Source: Puteibacter caeruleilacunae (GTDB taxonomy: Bacteria > Bacteroidota > Bacteroidia > Bacteroidales > Prolixibacteraceae). Taken from it: a stretch of DNA of 64,000 bases. Position 1 is the first letter of the stretch. Each line of letters opens with the position of its first letter. Below the pieces are notes generated by a model. That model made no database searches. It saw only the letters and a program-made list of their open reading frames with translations, and was not told the origin of the DNA. The position numbers and the translations under genes are program-made. Shown here piece after piece: positions 19,935 to 32,535 of the stretch. The stretch spans positions 1 through 64,000 of the forward strand of contig SJCO01000005.1 of NCBI GenBank assembly GCA_005217565.1, read 5' to 3'.

Positions 19935-21161
19935 TTACATATTTCTATAGCGATCAATTGCTTCAAGGAAGTAATAATCGGCATAAACCAATGGTACATC
20001 AATCTCAGCACTATGAGGAAGACTACCAACACTGTGATCCAAAATAAAGTACTTATTATTCGCAGGATCAGCTTTATAGTTATTTGCCAGACTCATTAAC
20101 ATGTCTGTTGCTTTCTCGCGATATCCTTTATCGGTAACATAAGTTGCCAATTCGAATAGGGCAGAAGAAGTAATTGCAGCAGCCGAAGCATCACGAGGAA
20201 TTACCGGGTAATCTGCTTTGTTATACTTCCATTCAGGATTCCATCCGTCCATGTTGGCATTGTAATCCCAGTAAGGAACAAGATCCTTAGGAAGACGAGG
20301 ATTATCAAGAATAAAGCTTGCAATTTTCTCTGCAAAATCAAGATACTTAGCATCTTTTGTGTAACGGTAGCAAAGAACATATCCATACAATCCCCAAGCT
20401 TGTCCGCGTGCCCATGACGACTCATCAGTGAATCCCTGGCAAGTAGCTTTATCTTTTACTTCACCAGTCTTCTCATCATAATCAACCACGTGGTAACAGC
20501 TATAATCAGGGCGATAGTGATTCTTCATTGTTGTATTTGCATGGGTAACAGCAACGTCGTAGTATCTCTGGTTACCACTGATCTTCGAAGCTTCGAAAAG
20601 CAACTCAAGATTCATCATGTTATCGATAATTACAGGGAAGAACCACTCAGTCTTTCCATCCCATGCTTTACGATAGTTCCATGATTCTAAACATTGTGTG
20701 GTCTCATTGAAACGCTTACAAAGCGACTCCGCAGTTTGCACCATTACAGGCTCATATTGCTTACGGTTATCAAAGCGAATACCCAGACCGTAGCTATCAC
20801 CAATCATGAAGCCAACATCATGGTTACCGCTCCAGTATTGAATAGTATCTAATGCTTCAGTCCATCTTACCGCTTCATTTTTCCATTTTTCTTCTCCGGT
20901 AAGTTTGTACATATACCAAAGATTTCCAGCAAAGAATCCACTGGTCCAGTTATAAATACCAACAGTAGTAAGATCTCTGTTCTTATCTAGAGTTCTAGGA
21001 ATTTTATTCGGATCAGAGGTGATCTGCATTGCATTGGAGAACTGCTGATCGGCAAATGTCAGACTTTCATCCAATACATTTGTTTCCGGTCGCTGCTGCT
21101 GAGAGCAACTAAAAAGTGCCAATACAGCACATACGCTAAAAAGTGATTTGAAATAGTTCAT
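19935..21161 (-). CDS. GH88 unsaturated glucuronyl hydrolase, lipoprotein
   Basis: This 408-residue enzyme is predicted to remove the 4,5-unsaturated uronic acid that a polysaccharide lyase leaves at the non-reducing end. It has an (alpha/alpha)6 barrel. The lipobox is LFSC with Cys19. Family marks are NWTSGFFAGNLWYMYKLTG, GNHDVGFMIGDSYGLG (holding one conserved Asp), FFPVIIDNMMNLELLFEASKI (holding the other), ESSWARGQAWGLYGY and PRDASAAAITSSALFELA. It starts 24 bases after the heparinase II/III-like gene, so lyase and hydrolase are co-transcribed. The GH105 family acts similarly but its motifs differ. The linkage specificity is not deducible. Confidence 0.93.
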   Translation of the reverse strand: MNYFKSLFSVCAVLALFSCSQQQRPETNVLDESLTFADQQFSNAMQITSDPNKIPRTLDKNRDLTTVGIYNWTSGFFAGNLWYMYKLTGEEKWKNEAVRWTEALDTIQYWSGNHDVGFMIGDSYGLGIRFDNRKQYEPVMVQTAESLCKRFNETTQCLESWNYRKAWDGKTEWFFPVIIDNMMNLELLFEASKISGNQRYYDVAVTHANTTMKNHYRPDYSCYHVVDYDEKTGEVKDKATCQGFTDESSWARGQAWGLYGYVLCYRYTKDAKYLDFAEKIASFILDNPRLPKDLVPYWDYNANMDGWNPEWKYNKADYPVIPRDASAAAITSSALFELATYVTDKGYREKATDMLMSLANNYKADPANNKYFILDHSVGSLPHSAEIDVPLVYADYYFLEAIDRYRNM

Positions 21162-21185
21162 GTTGTTAAGGTATAAATCTATTAA

Positions 21186-23114
21186 TTATTCCGGCTTAAC
21201 TGTAAATACATTCTTGCCAGTCAGGTTTTTACTATTTGCTGTAAATACAATTCTTGATAATCCCTGAGGCCAGGCTTTCTTAAGTCTATTGTCCTTGATG
21301 TCAATTGACTCAACTTTTGGGGTAACCAACTTAGGATTAAATTGAAGCTTAAGGGTATAACCTTCTCCCTTCAATGTGATTGTATTCTTATTAACTTCAG
21401 TCTTGCAGCAAGTCAGCAAGTTATATGAAGTAGGAGCTTTATAAGCATCCAATTGGTAATTATCGGTAACCTCAAAGCTCTTACCTTTGCGAAGTTTCAT
21501 ACTACGCTTCCAGCTTTTCAATTGAGCAGCTGCAGGATAAGCTTTAGTAAGATCAACGTTGAAGATAGTCTGCGACTTTGAATTGTAGAATGAGCAGTTG
21601 GTTGCTTTGTATTCTTTACCATTGGCCTGATCAACGCCGTTTACTTTAGGCAGGTTGTGATACTGCGACTGCATTGTCCAGATGGTGTAACGCTCAGGAC
21701 TGAAGGTCTTACGTGTATAAGTACCAACACCTGCATCAACAAGACAAGGCTGACCGTTGTAATACAATACAAATGTACCAGCATCGTTGTGGTTGTGACT
21801 CTCATTGTTATAACCTCCTTTTGCCGCGAAATAGAATCCGTTGGTAGTATTTGCCTTATCACGAGCACCCATAATTTCAGTTCCAGGCATCCAGAATGAA
21901 TCTTCTAATGGTTCATATGATTCATGACTTAAAAGCTCATCAACACGGAATAGGTTAGCTAAAGCAAATTCAATTTTACCATGGAACAACTCATCTTTCC
22001 AGTTGTACTTTTTAGCAAGGAATGAACCGAAACCTATCATCTTTTCATCGTTGATTCTTTGTCCAAAGCTGTAGATGATACCAGGACGGGTATGAATGCG
22101 CGCACCAGCATCGGCAAAGTTGATAAAATAAGGATCAGCAATGTAAGCCTTGTAAATATACTTCCCGATATTCTGTACCAATGAATTGTCAAACAGACTA
22201 ATCTTTCCTTCGGTAATCTCATAAACCAATTCCAGATAGTCGTATAGCTTACCACCTGCATGTCCCCAGTAACCAGGACCTTCTTCACAACCACCATCTT
22301 CATGATAATAGTTGATGAACTGGTCAACCGATCTCAATGTCTTTTCAATAGCTGCGATCTTCTTGTCGTTGTCTTTTTCAATCAACATCACGCAGTTCAA
22401 TACATTGTAGTTACACCAAGGATTCCAGTTGTTGACAAAATCAGAATTGAATGCCATCCACCACATGTCGTCGCGAGTATAGTAAGGAGTCAATACTTTA
22501 TCGGTGATCTCTTTAACGATTCTTTGCGAGATCAGCGGATTAATCGCATCAAATTGTTCTTTAAAGAAGTAATTGGTCCATGCCAAATCAGTGGCTACTT
22601 TACCTGCTCCAAGATCAATAGTAAGGTCTGAAACATCAGGAAGTCCGGGACCAACCTTTTGCATGTAAAGGTGAGCCGATAATCCCCAATAGGTCTGTTC
22701 GCAATATACCCACACACCATTGATGATTTGATCAATAAAGCGACCTTTACCTTCCATCAACTCTGCCATTACTAACGATTCGAAAGCTGATTGGCGTTCA
22801 CGGTAAGGAATCTGCATTACTTCACGACTACCAGTTCTCATGAAATCGAGATAGGTAGATGCAGGAACTGCGGGCCAATTATAATCAAGATATTTTTCAC
22901 CCTGTTTAATATACTCATCCCTTTTTTCCTGTGGAATTTTACTCCAGGCTGCACGGTCTTTGTAGGCCGGAAAATTGACCCAACTATTGTTGGAAACCAA
23001 TACTTCGCTAAGACCTTTCGCTTTTGATTGTTTTTGCAGTAAATCTCTTTTTTTTGCTGCCATAGTTCCTACACTAAGGATGCAGCAAAACAACACAATA
23101 ATACACTTTCTCAT
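21186..23114 (-). CDS. Secreted heparinase II/III-like polysaccharide lyase
   Basis: This exported protein of about 642 residues has an alpha-helical toroid followed by a beta-sandwich heparinase II/III domain. Such enzymes cleave uronate-containing polysaccharides by beta-elimination. The signal peptide is MRKCIIVLFCCILSVGTMA, which fixes the start at the ATG 23114; a TTG 33 bases upstream adds an unlikely prefix. Candidate active-site segments are NNWNPWCNYN, HEDGGCEEGPGYW and GYNNESHNHNDAGTFVLYYNG, the last typical of the heparinase II/III sandwich. Coupling with GH88 supports lyase activity. The PL family number (for example PL12, PL21 or PL37) needs a profile search. Confidence 0.85.
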   Translation of the reverse strand: MRKCIIVLFCCILSVGTMAAKKRDLLQKQSKAKGLSEVLVSNNSWVNFPAYKDRAAWSKIPQEKRDEYIKQGEKYLDYNWPAVPASTYLDFMRTGSREVMQIPYRERQSAFESLVMAELMEGKGRFIDQIINGVWVYCEQTYWGLSAHLYMQKVGPGLPDVSDLTIDLGAGKVATDLAWTNYFFKEQFDAINPLISQRIVKEITDKVLTPYYTRDDMWWMAFNSDFVNNWNPWCNYNVLNCVMLIEKDNDKKIAAIEKTLRSVDQFINYYHEDGGCEEGPGYWGHAGGKLYDYLELVYEITEGKISLFDNSLVQNIGKYIYKAYIADPYFINFADAGARIHTRPGIIYSFGQRINDEKMIGFGSFLAKKYNWKDELFHGKIEFALANLFRVDELLSHESYEPLEDSFWMPGTEIMGARDKANTTNGFYFAAKGGYNNESHNHNDAGTFVLYYNGQPCLVDAGVGTYTRKTFSPERYTIWTMQSQYHNLPKVNGVDQANGKEYKATNCSFYNSKSQTIFNVDLTKAYPAAAQLKSWKRSMKLRKGKSFEVTDNYQLDAYKAPTSYNLLTCCKTEVNKNTITLKGEGYTLKLQFNPKLVTPKVESIDIKDNRLKKAWPQGLSRIVFTANSKNLTGKNVFTVKPE

Positions 23115-23322
23115 GATACAATAATACGTTGCGTCAACCATCGACAAATGATGCCGATCATGACAATTTTTCTCCCTTAAAAAGGAATGTTACTAAACTA
23201 AACTATAAATGCTGTTAGTTTGCGGACCTGCCAGCAATTACTCTTTTATCTCTGGTTATGCAATCGATTGTGCTAAGATAGTAAAAAGACGAAAAGAGCG
23301 ATAAATAATCTTGAGAAAGTTG

Positions 23323-23358
23323 CAAAAAAAAGAGCCATCCCGTTAAGGATGGCTCTCA
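23323..23358 (-). terminator. Terminator of GH2 enzyme 2
   Basis: GAGCCATCC and GGATGGCTC pair around CGTTAA. On the minus strand the stem is followed by an uninterrupted T run. It lies about 20 bases after the stop codon. Confidence 0.9.
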
Positions 23359-23378
23359 AAACCAATTAAATCAACTTC

Positions 23379-26658
<3,280 letters not shown>

Positions 26659-26699
26659 ACAAAAATGCACAGAACAAAATTAATTTGCAACAAATGGAT

Positions 26700-27150
26700 G
26701 TTATTTTTTCATCGAAAAGGGAAAACGGCTTCGCCAGAAAACCGGAATAATGGTAGAAAGGTAAACGGTTGAAAGGTTGAACGGAAGGGTAGCAGAACAG
26801 AAGTTATGGTTGAATGGTAAGCGGTAGAACGGTGGAATGCCAGGGCAGCCAGCAGCGTGATACATTTAACCTGAAACTGTGAGGCGTTAGCCGAACTGGA
26901 ACGGTAAAAAAAGGCAAGGCCGAAAGATCCTGACAACGTATTGCCATTACTTCCAGCCTTGAACCGTCCAACCAAATATTTTAATAGACTAGCAGTCTGC
27001 TTTGTCAATTTTCACCGATCTCATATACTTTTCAGCGTCGTTAAACACTTTTCAGCATCCGATAGGACCTCGTAAGCGTGTTCTTTTTTTACACGCTGTC
27101 AGGGCTAACGACGCTGACAGGTGTCTTTGCAAAATCACAGGCAGGTGTCC
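26700..27150. repeat. Non-coding repeat stretch between GH2 enzyme 2 and rhaB
   Basis: No gene is supported in this ~450-base stretch. From 26755 to 26840 there is a degenerate series of GGTNAACGGTTGAA-like words. At 26870-26897 lies an inverted copy of the CGGCTAACGCCTCACAGTTT unit. From 27020 to 27125 there are CAGCGTCGTT and CGCTGTCAG/CTGACAG inverted words. A 99-residue open frame on the minus strand is low-complexity and is rejected. Confidence 0.5.
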
Positions 27151-27153
27151 CCG

Positions 27154-28644
27154 TTACATCGCGGCGCTTGTAACTTTCTCAACAATCCCCTGATATTTCT
27201 GGTACGCTTGCATCCATTCAGCTTTATCTTCTGGAGTATGCTTTTCAATATCGAATGAATCTTTCACGATCTCTCTAATATGATTCAGATCCTTCACATA
27301 ACCCAACGCACGAGCCTGCATCAATAAGTTACCAGTAGCTGTAGCCTCGTCAGGACCCGCATACACATCAATACCTGTAACATTAGCGGTAAACTGATTC
27401 AATAACTTATTGTTAGCACCACCACCAATAATATGTAGCTTGTCGATTTTGGTTCCAGTAAGATCCTCAATCTGATCAAGGGTAGATTTATATTTCAATG
27501 CAAGACTCTCAAATACACATCGTGCATACTCTGCCTTAGTCGTTGGTGAAGGCTGATCAGTTAACCTACAGTACTCATCAATTGCATCCATCATGTTATC
27601 AGGATTCAGGAATAACTTGTGATCAGTATCAATCAGCGATTGAAATGGCGCAGCTTCTTTACTCAACTCTACAATATCAGCAAATGATATATATTCAGTT
27701 TCATTCCACATCCTTCGACATTGCTGAATCACCCACAAACCAGTGATATTTTTCAGCAAACGGGTAGTACCATTGATACCTCCCTCATTGGTGAATGAAT
27801 ACTTAAAACTCTTTTCATTGATGATAGGACAGTCTGATTCTACACCCATAAGCGACCATGTACCAGAACTTAAATAAGCCCAATTACCACTACTTGCAGG
27901 AACCGATGCAATAGCCGATGCAGTATCATGCGATCCTACAGCAACTACAGGTATTGGCTTACTGCCTGTCTCTTCACATATATCTTGTGTTAATGTTCCA
28001 CGCACTGTTCCCGGAAGAATAACCTTCTGCAAAATATCAGTAGGAATATTCAGTCCTTTCAGCAGTCCGTCTTGCCATTCCTGAGTTCCAGGACGCAACA
28101 TTTGAGAGGTACTCGCGATACAATATTCTGTGTTTTTCTCTCCTGAGAAGAAATAGCTCAATAAATCAGGAGTGAAAAGTAAATCTTTAGCCTTTTTTAG
28201 ATCCTCATCATTATTGTCGACCATTGAGAAAAGCTGAAATAAAGTATTCAATTGCATAAACTGAATACCTGTCTGCTCATATACCTCTTTGGAAGGGATT
28301 TTTGCAAACACTTTTTCCATCATTCCGTCGGTGCGACTATCACGGTATGCATATGGTAAACTTATCAACTTACCATCCTCATCAAGCAGTCCGTAATCAA
28401 CCCCCCAGGTGTCGATCGCAATCGACTCAGGTTGCACGCCATGATCCTCAATACAGTTTTTTAGACCTGTTTTTAGCTCATTAAACAAACGATGAATATC
28501 CCAGTGATCATGCCCATCAATGCGGGTCATTTTATTCTCAAAACGATGAACCTCTTTTAGAGTTATCTTATTGTTTTCCAGTATGCCAAGCATTGCTCTC
28601 CCACTGGATGCTCCTAAGTCAAATGCTAGAAAATAATTAGCCAT
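27154..28644 (-). CDS. rhaB: Rhamnulokinase
   Basis: This cytosolic FGGY-family kinase of about 496 residues phosphorylates L-rhamnulose to L-rhamnulose 1-phosphate. It opens with FLAFDLGASSGRAMLG (the first phosphate-binding loop; GASSGR is typical of RhaB), followed by IDTWGVDYGLLD, PYAYRDSRTDGMME, GSHDTASAIASVP, YLSSGTWSLMGVE and the second nucleotide loop LHIIGGGANNKLLNQ. The ATG at 28644 precedes the conserved start directly; a TTG 33 bases upstream is unlikely. No rhamnose isomerase, aldolase or permease gene lies in the window. Its position inside the locus suggests the imported glycan contains rhamnose. Confidence 0.93.
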   Translation of the reverse strand: MANYFLAFDLGASSGRAMLGILENNKITLKEVHRFENKMTRIDGHDHWDIHRLFNELKTGLKNCIEDHGVQPESIAIDTWGVDYGLLDEDGKLISLPYAYRDSRTDGMMEKVFAKIPSKEVYEQTGIQFMQLNTLFQLFSMVDNNDEDLKKAKDLLFTPDLLSYFFSGEKNTEYCIASTSQMLRPGTQEWQDGLLKGLNIPTDILQKVILPGTVRGTLTQDICEETGSKPIPVVAVGSHDTASAIASVPASSGNWAYLSSGTWSLMGVESDCPIINEKSFKYSFTNEGGINGTTRLLKNITGLWVIQQCRRMWNETEYISFADIVELSKEAAPFQSLIDTDHKLFLNPDNMMDAIDEYCRLTDQPSPTTKAEYARCVFESLALKYKSTLDQIEDLTGTKIDKLHIIGGGANNKLLNQFTANVTGIDVYAGPDEATATGNLLMQARALGYVKDLNHIREIVKDSFDIEKHTPEDKAEWMQAYQKYQGIVEKVTSAAM

Positions 28645-28952
28645 AGATCTACTGATTTTGTATTGTGTGTTATACAAATTAAGTGAATTTTATTTAACTA
28701 TCCTGTGCTGTCCTGATAATTTTTTTCAAGCAATTTTACCCCCACTGAAGTCTCAATTTTCATCACCCCAATTCTGACGAAAAAACTTTACAAGTTGTGA
28801 TGAGGTAGTTGTTTTGAATAATGATGTCTGCTAAAACGTGTATGCACTGATGGTGTGTTAATTTCTCCTTAAAGTAATCGTCTGCCTGCCGAATGAATAT
28901 TTAGAGAGCTATAGCAGATTGACATACCAGGTGTTGTAGATTGAAATAATAC

Positions 28953-28974
28953 ACTACTGGTGGGTACTGGTTGG
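28953..28974 (+). promoter_or_regulatory. Tandem ACTGGT operator-like site upstream of GH2 enzyme 3
   Basis: ACTACTGGTGGG is followed by TACTGGTTGG, two TACTGGTNGG units exactly 10 bases apart. The second unit ends in TTGG, which doubles as the -33 element of the promoter. This position is typical for an activator contacting RNA polymerase. The rest of 28645-28950 shows no gene. Confidence 0.6.
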
Positions 28975-29001
28975 AAATATGAAAGCGAAAGCATATATTT
29001 G
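28971..29001 (+). promoter_or_regulatory. Predicted promoter of GH2 enzyme 3
   Basis: TTG at 28971-28973 and TATATTTG at 28994-29001 are separated by 20 bases. The ATG is at 29050, leaving a leader of about 40 bases. The -33 element overlaps the second ACTGGT unit. Confidence 0.7.
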
Positions 29002-29049
29002 TCGCACCGAATTATTTATTAATTGCTACAGATCTAATCATTTTAAAAC

Positions 29050-31752
29050 ATGACACGAAAAAGACTAACCTTTTTCATGCTGTTGTTTCTATTTAGTACC
29101 GTTATGGGCGTGTGCGGAAACGACAGTAATGACCAGCGTTTCTCAAAAGCAGGATTTTGGGAAGTTGCAAACAGTGGACGTATCAACTATAACTTCAACA
29201 TTGGTTGGCGTTTTATTAAAGGAGATACTCCTGATGCTCACACAATTAATTTCGACGACTCCAACTGGGATGTGGTAAATTGTCCGAACGGACTGGAGTT
29301 GATTACCACCGAGGCCAGTGGAAGTAATAACTACCAGGGACCAGCATGGTATCGTAAACACTTTAAAGTTCCTCAGGAGGCCGCAAATAAGGTGTTAAAG
29401 CTTCATTTTGAAGGTGTAATGGGGAAGTGTAAGGTTTGGCTCAATGGTGAGTTGTTGGGCGAAAATTATGGCGGATTCTTACCGTTTAACATCGACATGA
29501 CCGGTAAGGTGAAGACTGAAGAGGAGAATGTATTGGCGGTATGGGTCGACAATAGTAACGATCCTGACTATCCTCCGGGACAGCGCCAGGATAACCTCGA
29601 TTTCTCGTATTTCGGAGGAATATACCGTGATGTATGGTTGGTTGCTACCAATCCTGTTTATGTCACAAATGCCATCGAAGCCAAAGAGGTAGCCGGAGGA
29701 GGAGTTTTTACCTATACTGCCGAGCTACTAAAGAATCAGGCAACAGTAGGAGCTAAGATTAACCTCCAGAATGCTTCTCCAAAGAAAAGTACCGTGCAGG
29801 TGGTTATCAAGCTAAAAGACAAGGCCAACAATGTGGTGGCTCAAACCACTAGAAAGCTGACCTTAAAAGGAGAAGGATCGGGTAACGTACAAACCAGTCT
29901 GGTTGTGAAAAATCCAGAACTATGGACCCCTTGGTCGCCAAACCTATATTGGTTGGAAGTGAAGGTTACCGACCGGAAAGGAAATGTTGTTGATGGAGTG
30001 GCATCTCGCTTGGGTATCAGAAAGATTGAGTTTAAAGGAAAAGATGGATTCTATTTAAACAACAAACCATATCCTGGTAAATTGATCGGTGCAAATCGTC
30101 ATCAGGATCATGCGGTTATTGGAAATGCCATGTCGAACGGTGCACAGTGGCGCGATGCTAAGCTCTTGAAAGATGGCGGGTGTGATGTTATCCGTGCTGC
30201 TCACTATCCGGTTGATCCAGCCTTTATGGAAGCATGTGATGAATTGGGAATGTTTTACATTGTAGCTACTCCTGGATGGCAGTTTTGGAACAACAAGCCA
30301 ATCTTTAAGCAGCGTGTTTATCGCGACATTCGCAATATGGTGCGCCGCGATAGAAACTATGCCTGTGTGTTAATGTGGGAGCCTATTTTGAACGAAACAT
30401 CGTATCCAAACGATTTCGCCAAGCGAGCACATGAGTTAGTGCACGAAGAGTATCCATATCAGGGAGCTTTTACGGTATGCGATTCACATGCCCGGGGAGA
30501 AGAGCACTTCGATATCATCTACTCACATCCGTTTAAAAGTGAGTTTTACAGAAAAGTGGCCGACAAGACTCCAGAGAATTTTAAGCGACTAAGATTTGAT
30601 TACGAAAATGAAGACCGATGTGTGTTTACGCGGGAATGGGGCGACTGTGTTGACGACTGGAGTGCACATAATTCACCTAGTAGAATTGAACGCAATTGGG
30701 GTGAACGAGCACAGTTGATTCAGGCAAAACACTATGCCAATCCTGATTACATCTACACCTCGTGGGAGGCGTTGTATGAAGCCCCTCGTCAGCATGTAGG
30801 TGGAACACTATGGCACTCGTTTGATCATCAACGAGGAGGTCATCCCGATACCTTCTTCGGAGGAATTACAGATGTCTTCCGTCAGCCAAAGTACTCTTAC
30901 TACATGTTTGCCAGTCAGCGTGATGTATCAGCAACAAATCCGCCCATGGTATATATTGCTCATCAAATGAAGCCTATTTCAGAGGCCGATGTAACCATCT
31001 TTACAAACTGTGAAGAGGTACGTTTGATTGTTTATGAGCAAGATACCTTAGTGAAGAAGGTGGCCGATTATAATCTGAAGATGCCTCATCCGTTGGTGGT
31101 TTTTGAAGATGTATTTGATTTTATCGATGTAAAGAATCTGCATAGAGCGAGAAAACAAAAGCAAGCAAGCTTTGTGGCTGAAGGACTAATTGGAGGGAAA
31201 GTTGTTGCTACCTATAAGCGTATGCCAGCGAAGAAGCCAGTGCAAATTAGTCTGTCGCTTGCCGATAATGGCGCTTCGTTAGTTGCCAATGGCTCTGATT
31301 TTGTACGAGTGATTGCTTCGATGGTTGATGAAGATGGTAATGTAAGGCGACTGAACCGATCGGTTATACGATTCGAAATTGAAGGGGAAGGAGAAATCAT
31401 AGGTGATGAGTCGGTGATGGCAAATCCGAAGCGTTTAGAGTGGGGTACAGCACCTATTCTGGTGCGATCAACACTTATAGCAGGAAAGATTAAGATCAAA
31501 GCCTCGGTGCTTGATGAAGGCTTTCATACGCCAGCATCGGGAATGTTAGAGGTTGAGAGTATTCCTTCGACTGATCAGTTTATCTATTCCGAGCAAGGAC
31601 GCGAGTCGGTAGGCACAACGGAATTAGGAAAGAAAGTGTCGACCAATGAAGAGTTGCAAGAGAAAGTAAAGATGCTCGAGAAAGAGCTCAGTAAGCTAAG
31701 ATTAAAAGAAATAGAACGCGGCCAGGAGAAATTTGAGGGAGGCCGGGAATAA
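29050..31752 (+). CDS. Secreted GH2-family glycoside hydrolase, divergent (enzyme 3)
   Basis: This 900-residue exported GH2 protein belongs to a different branch from the two LacZ-like enzymes. The signal peptide is about residues 1-24. The jelly-roll domain is marked by FNIGWRFIKGD and YFGGIYRDVWLV, then comes the Ig-like domain and a TIM barrel with KLIGANRHQDHAVIG. The acid/base is expected at Glu449 in MWEPILNE, a variant of WxxGNE, and the nucleophile at Glu529 in FTREWGD. The C-terminal part has a DUF4982/Ig-like stretch and ends in a charged coiled coil (EELQEKVKMLEKELSKLRLK), which is odd for a GH2. It could be a beta-galactosidase or beta-glucuronidase; I cannot choose. It diverges from rhaB. 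Confidence 0.88.
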   Translation: MTRKRLTFFMLLFLFSTVMGVCGNDSNDQRFSKAGFWEVANSGRINYNFNIGWRFIKGDTPDAHTINFDDSNWDVVNCPNGLELITTEASGSNNYQGPAWYRKHFKVPQEAANKVLKLHFEGVMGKCKVWLNGELLGENYGGFLPFNIDMTGKVKTEEENVLAVWVDNSNDPDYPPGQRQDNLDFSYFGGIYRDVWLVATNPVYVTNAIEAKEVAGGGVFTYTAELLKNQATVGAKINLQNASPKKSTVQVVIKLKDKANNVVAQTTRKLTLKGEGSGNVQTSLVVKNPELWTPWSPNLYWLEVKVTDRKGNVVDGVASRLGIRKIEFKGKDGFYLNNKPYPGKLIGANRHQDHAVIGNAMSNGAQWRDAKLLKDGGCDVIRAAHYPVDPAFMEACDELGMFYIVATPGWQFWNNKPIFKQRVYRDIRNMVRRDRNYACVLMWEPILNETSYPNDFAKRAHELVHEEYPYQGAFTVCDSHARGEEHFDIIYSHPFKSEFYRKVADKTPENFKRLRFDYENEDRCVFTREWGDCVDDWSAHNSPSRIERNWGERAQLIQAKHYANPDYIYTSWEALYEAPRQHVGGTLWHSFDHQRGGHPDTFFGGITDVFRQPKYSYYMFASQRDVSATNPPMVYIAHQMKPISEADVTIFTNCEEVRLIVYEQDTLVKKVADYNLKMPHPLVVFEDVFDFIDVKNLHRARKQKQASFVAEGLIGGKVVATYKRMPAKKPVQISLSLADNGASLVANGSDFVRVIASMVDEDGNVRRLNRSVIRFEIEGEGEIIGDESVMANPKRLEWGTAPILVRSTLIAGKIKIKASVLDEGFHTPASGMLEVESIPSTDQFIYSEQGRESVGTTELGKKVSTNEELQEKVKMLEKELSKLRLKEIERGQEKFEGGRE

Positions 31753-31770
31753 CCTGAAATCAAACAATTA

Positions 31771-31810
31771 AAGAAAAGTCTTTGGTGTAAATCAAGGACT
31801 TTTCTTTTGT
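31771..31810 (+). terminator. Terminator of GH2 enzyme 3
   Basis: AAAGAAAAGTC and GACTTTTCTTT pair around TTTGGTGTAAATCAAG and are followed by TGTC. It lies about 25 bases after the stop codon. Confidence 0.75.
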
Positions 31811-31905
31811 CTATTTCGTTATTTTCACTACATTTACACGTATGGTAATCAGCCATATGTTCTTTTTCAGGCACGTCACGAAATGATGTGATTGTTTTTT
31901 TTAAT

Positions 31906-31955
31906 GCAACATGAGATGTTGCAAAAAGGGCCCAAATACAACATCAGATGTTGCA
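31906..31955. promoter_or_regulatory. Pair of ATGTTGC palindromes
   Basis: GCAACATGAGATGTTGC and CAACATCAGATGTTG are two near-identical inverted repeats whose centres are about 33 bases (three helical turns) apart. No promoter or gene could be tied to them. They may be operator sites or small hairpins. The word GCAACATC also recurs in the tandem repeat that follows. Confidence 0.35.
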
Positions 31956-32167
31956 AAATGATCACCTTAGAAGAGGAACACAAGAAAATCTTAAGAGATA
32001 TCTAAGAAAAAAGTAGGCTTTGGTAGGGCTTTGACAGGGCTCAAGTCACTTTTCAATCAATTTCCAAGTATAATAAATCAGATAACAAACTTTAGTCAAA
32101 CTCACCACCAATTCTTGAGTATGCCTACTATATGCTATTATTGATATGGGTTGTGTAGAAGGAGTGT

Positions 32168-32197
32168 GTTCGGCTAACGCCTCACGGTTTCAGGTTC
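32168..32197 (+). repeat. CGGCTAACGCCTCAC dispersed unit
   Basis: TTCGGCTAACGCCTCAC followed by GGTTTCAGGTT. Related copies lie at 9863-9891 and, inverted, at 26870-26897; a fragment GCTAACGCCTCA is at 36382-36393. All are intergenic. Confidence 0.55.
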
Positions 32198-32280
32198 AAA
32201 GTTCCAGGTTGCGCTTCGATGTTGCTGTGGTGATAATTTTTTTACTTATGTGGTAATTATTGCTGCCCCATAGGGCCCCT

Positions 32281-32535
32281 AATGTTTGTAGCCACAGCGT
32301 GGTGTTCAATCAATTTACCATTCTGCAACATCAAAGCACAGCTGCCCTTTGGGGTAACTAATATTTGTAGCTACAGTGTGGTGTTCAATCAATTTACCAT
32401 TTTGCAACATCAAAGCACAGCTACCCTTTGGGGCCCCTAATGTCTATAGCTACAGCGTGGTGTTCAATCAATTTACTATTCTGCAACATCAAAGCACAGC
32501 TTCCCTTTGGGGCAGCCAATGTCTGTAGCCACGAA
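32281..32535 (+). repeat. 79-bp tandem repeat, three full copies and a partial fourth
   Basis: Units start at 32281, 32360 and 32439, each exactly 79 bases, with a truncated fourth at 32518. The order in each unit is AATGTTTGTAGCCACAG, GTGGTGTTCAATCAATTTAC, CTGCAACATCAAAGCACAGC, then CCCTTTGGGG. Divergence between units is a few bases each. The unit carries the CTGCCC-TTTG-GGGCAG hairpin and TAATGTCTGTAGC word found singly at 9971-10194. An 84-residue open frame that overlaps the last unit is rejected. The rest of 31811-33079 contains no supported gene. Confidence 0.85.

Noticed and set aside
26709-27008. Minus-strand frame of 99 codons between GH2 enzyme 2 and rhaB
   Set aside because: Low-complexity translation from degenerate GGTTGAACGG-type repeats and an inverted CGGCTAACG unit; no family features.
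32281-32535. Possible CRISPR array
   Set aside because: The repeat period is uniform at 79 bases and the whole unit is conserved, so there are no unique spacers, and no cas gene is near.
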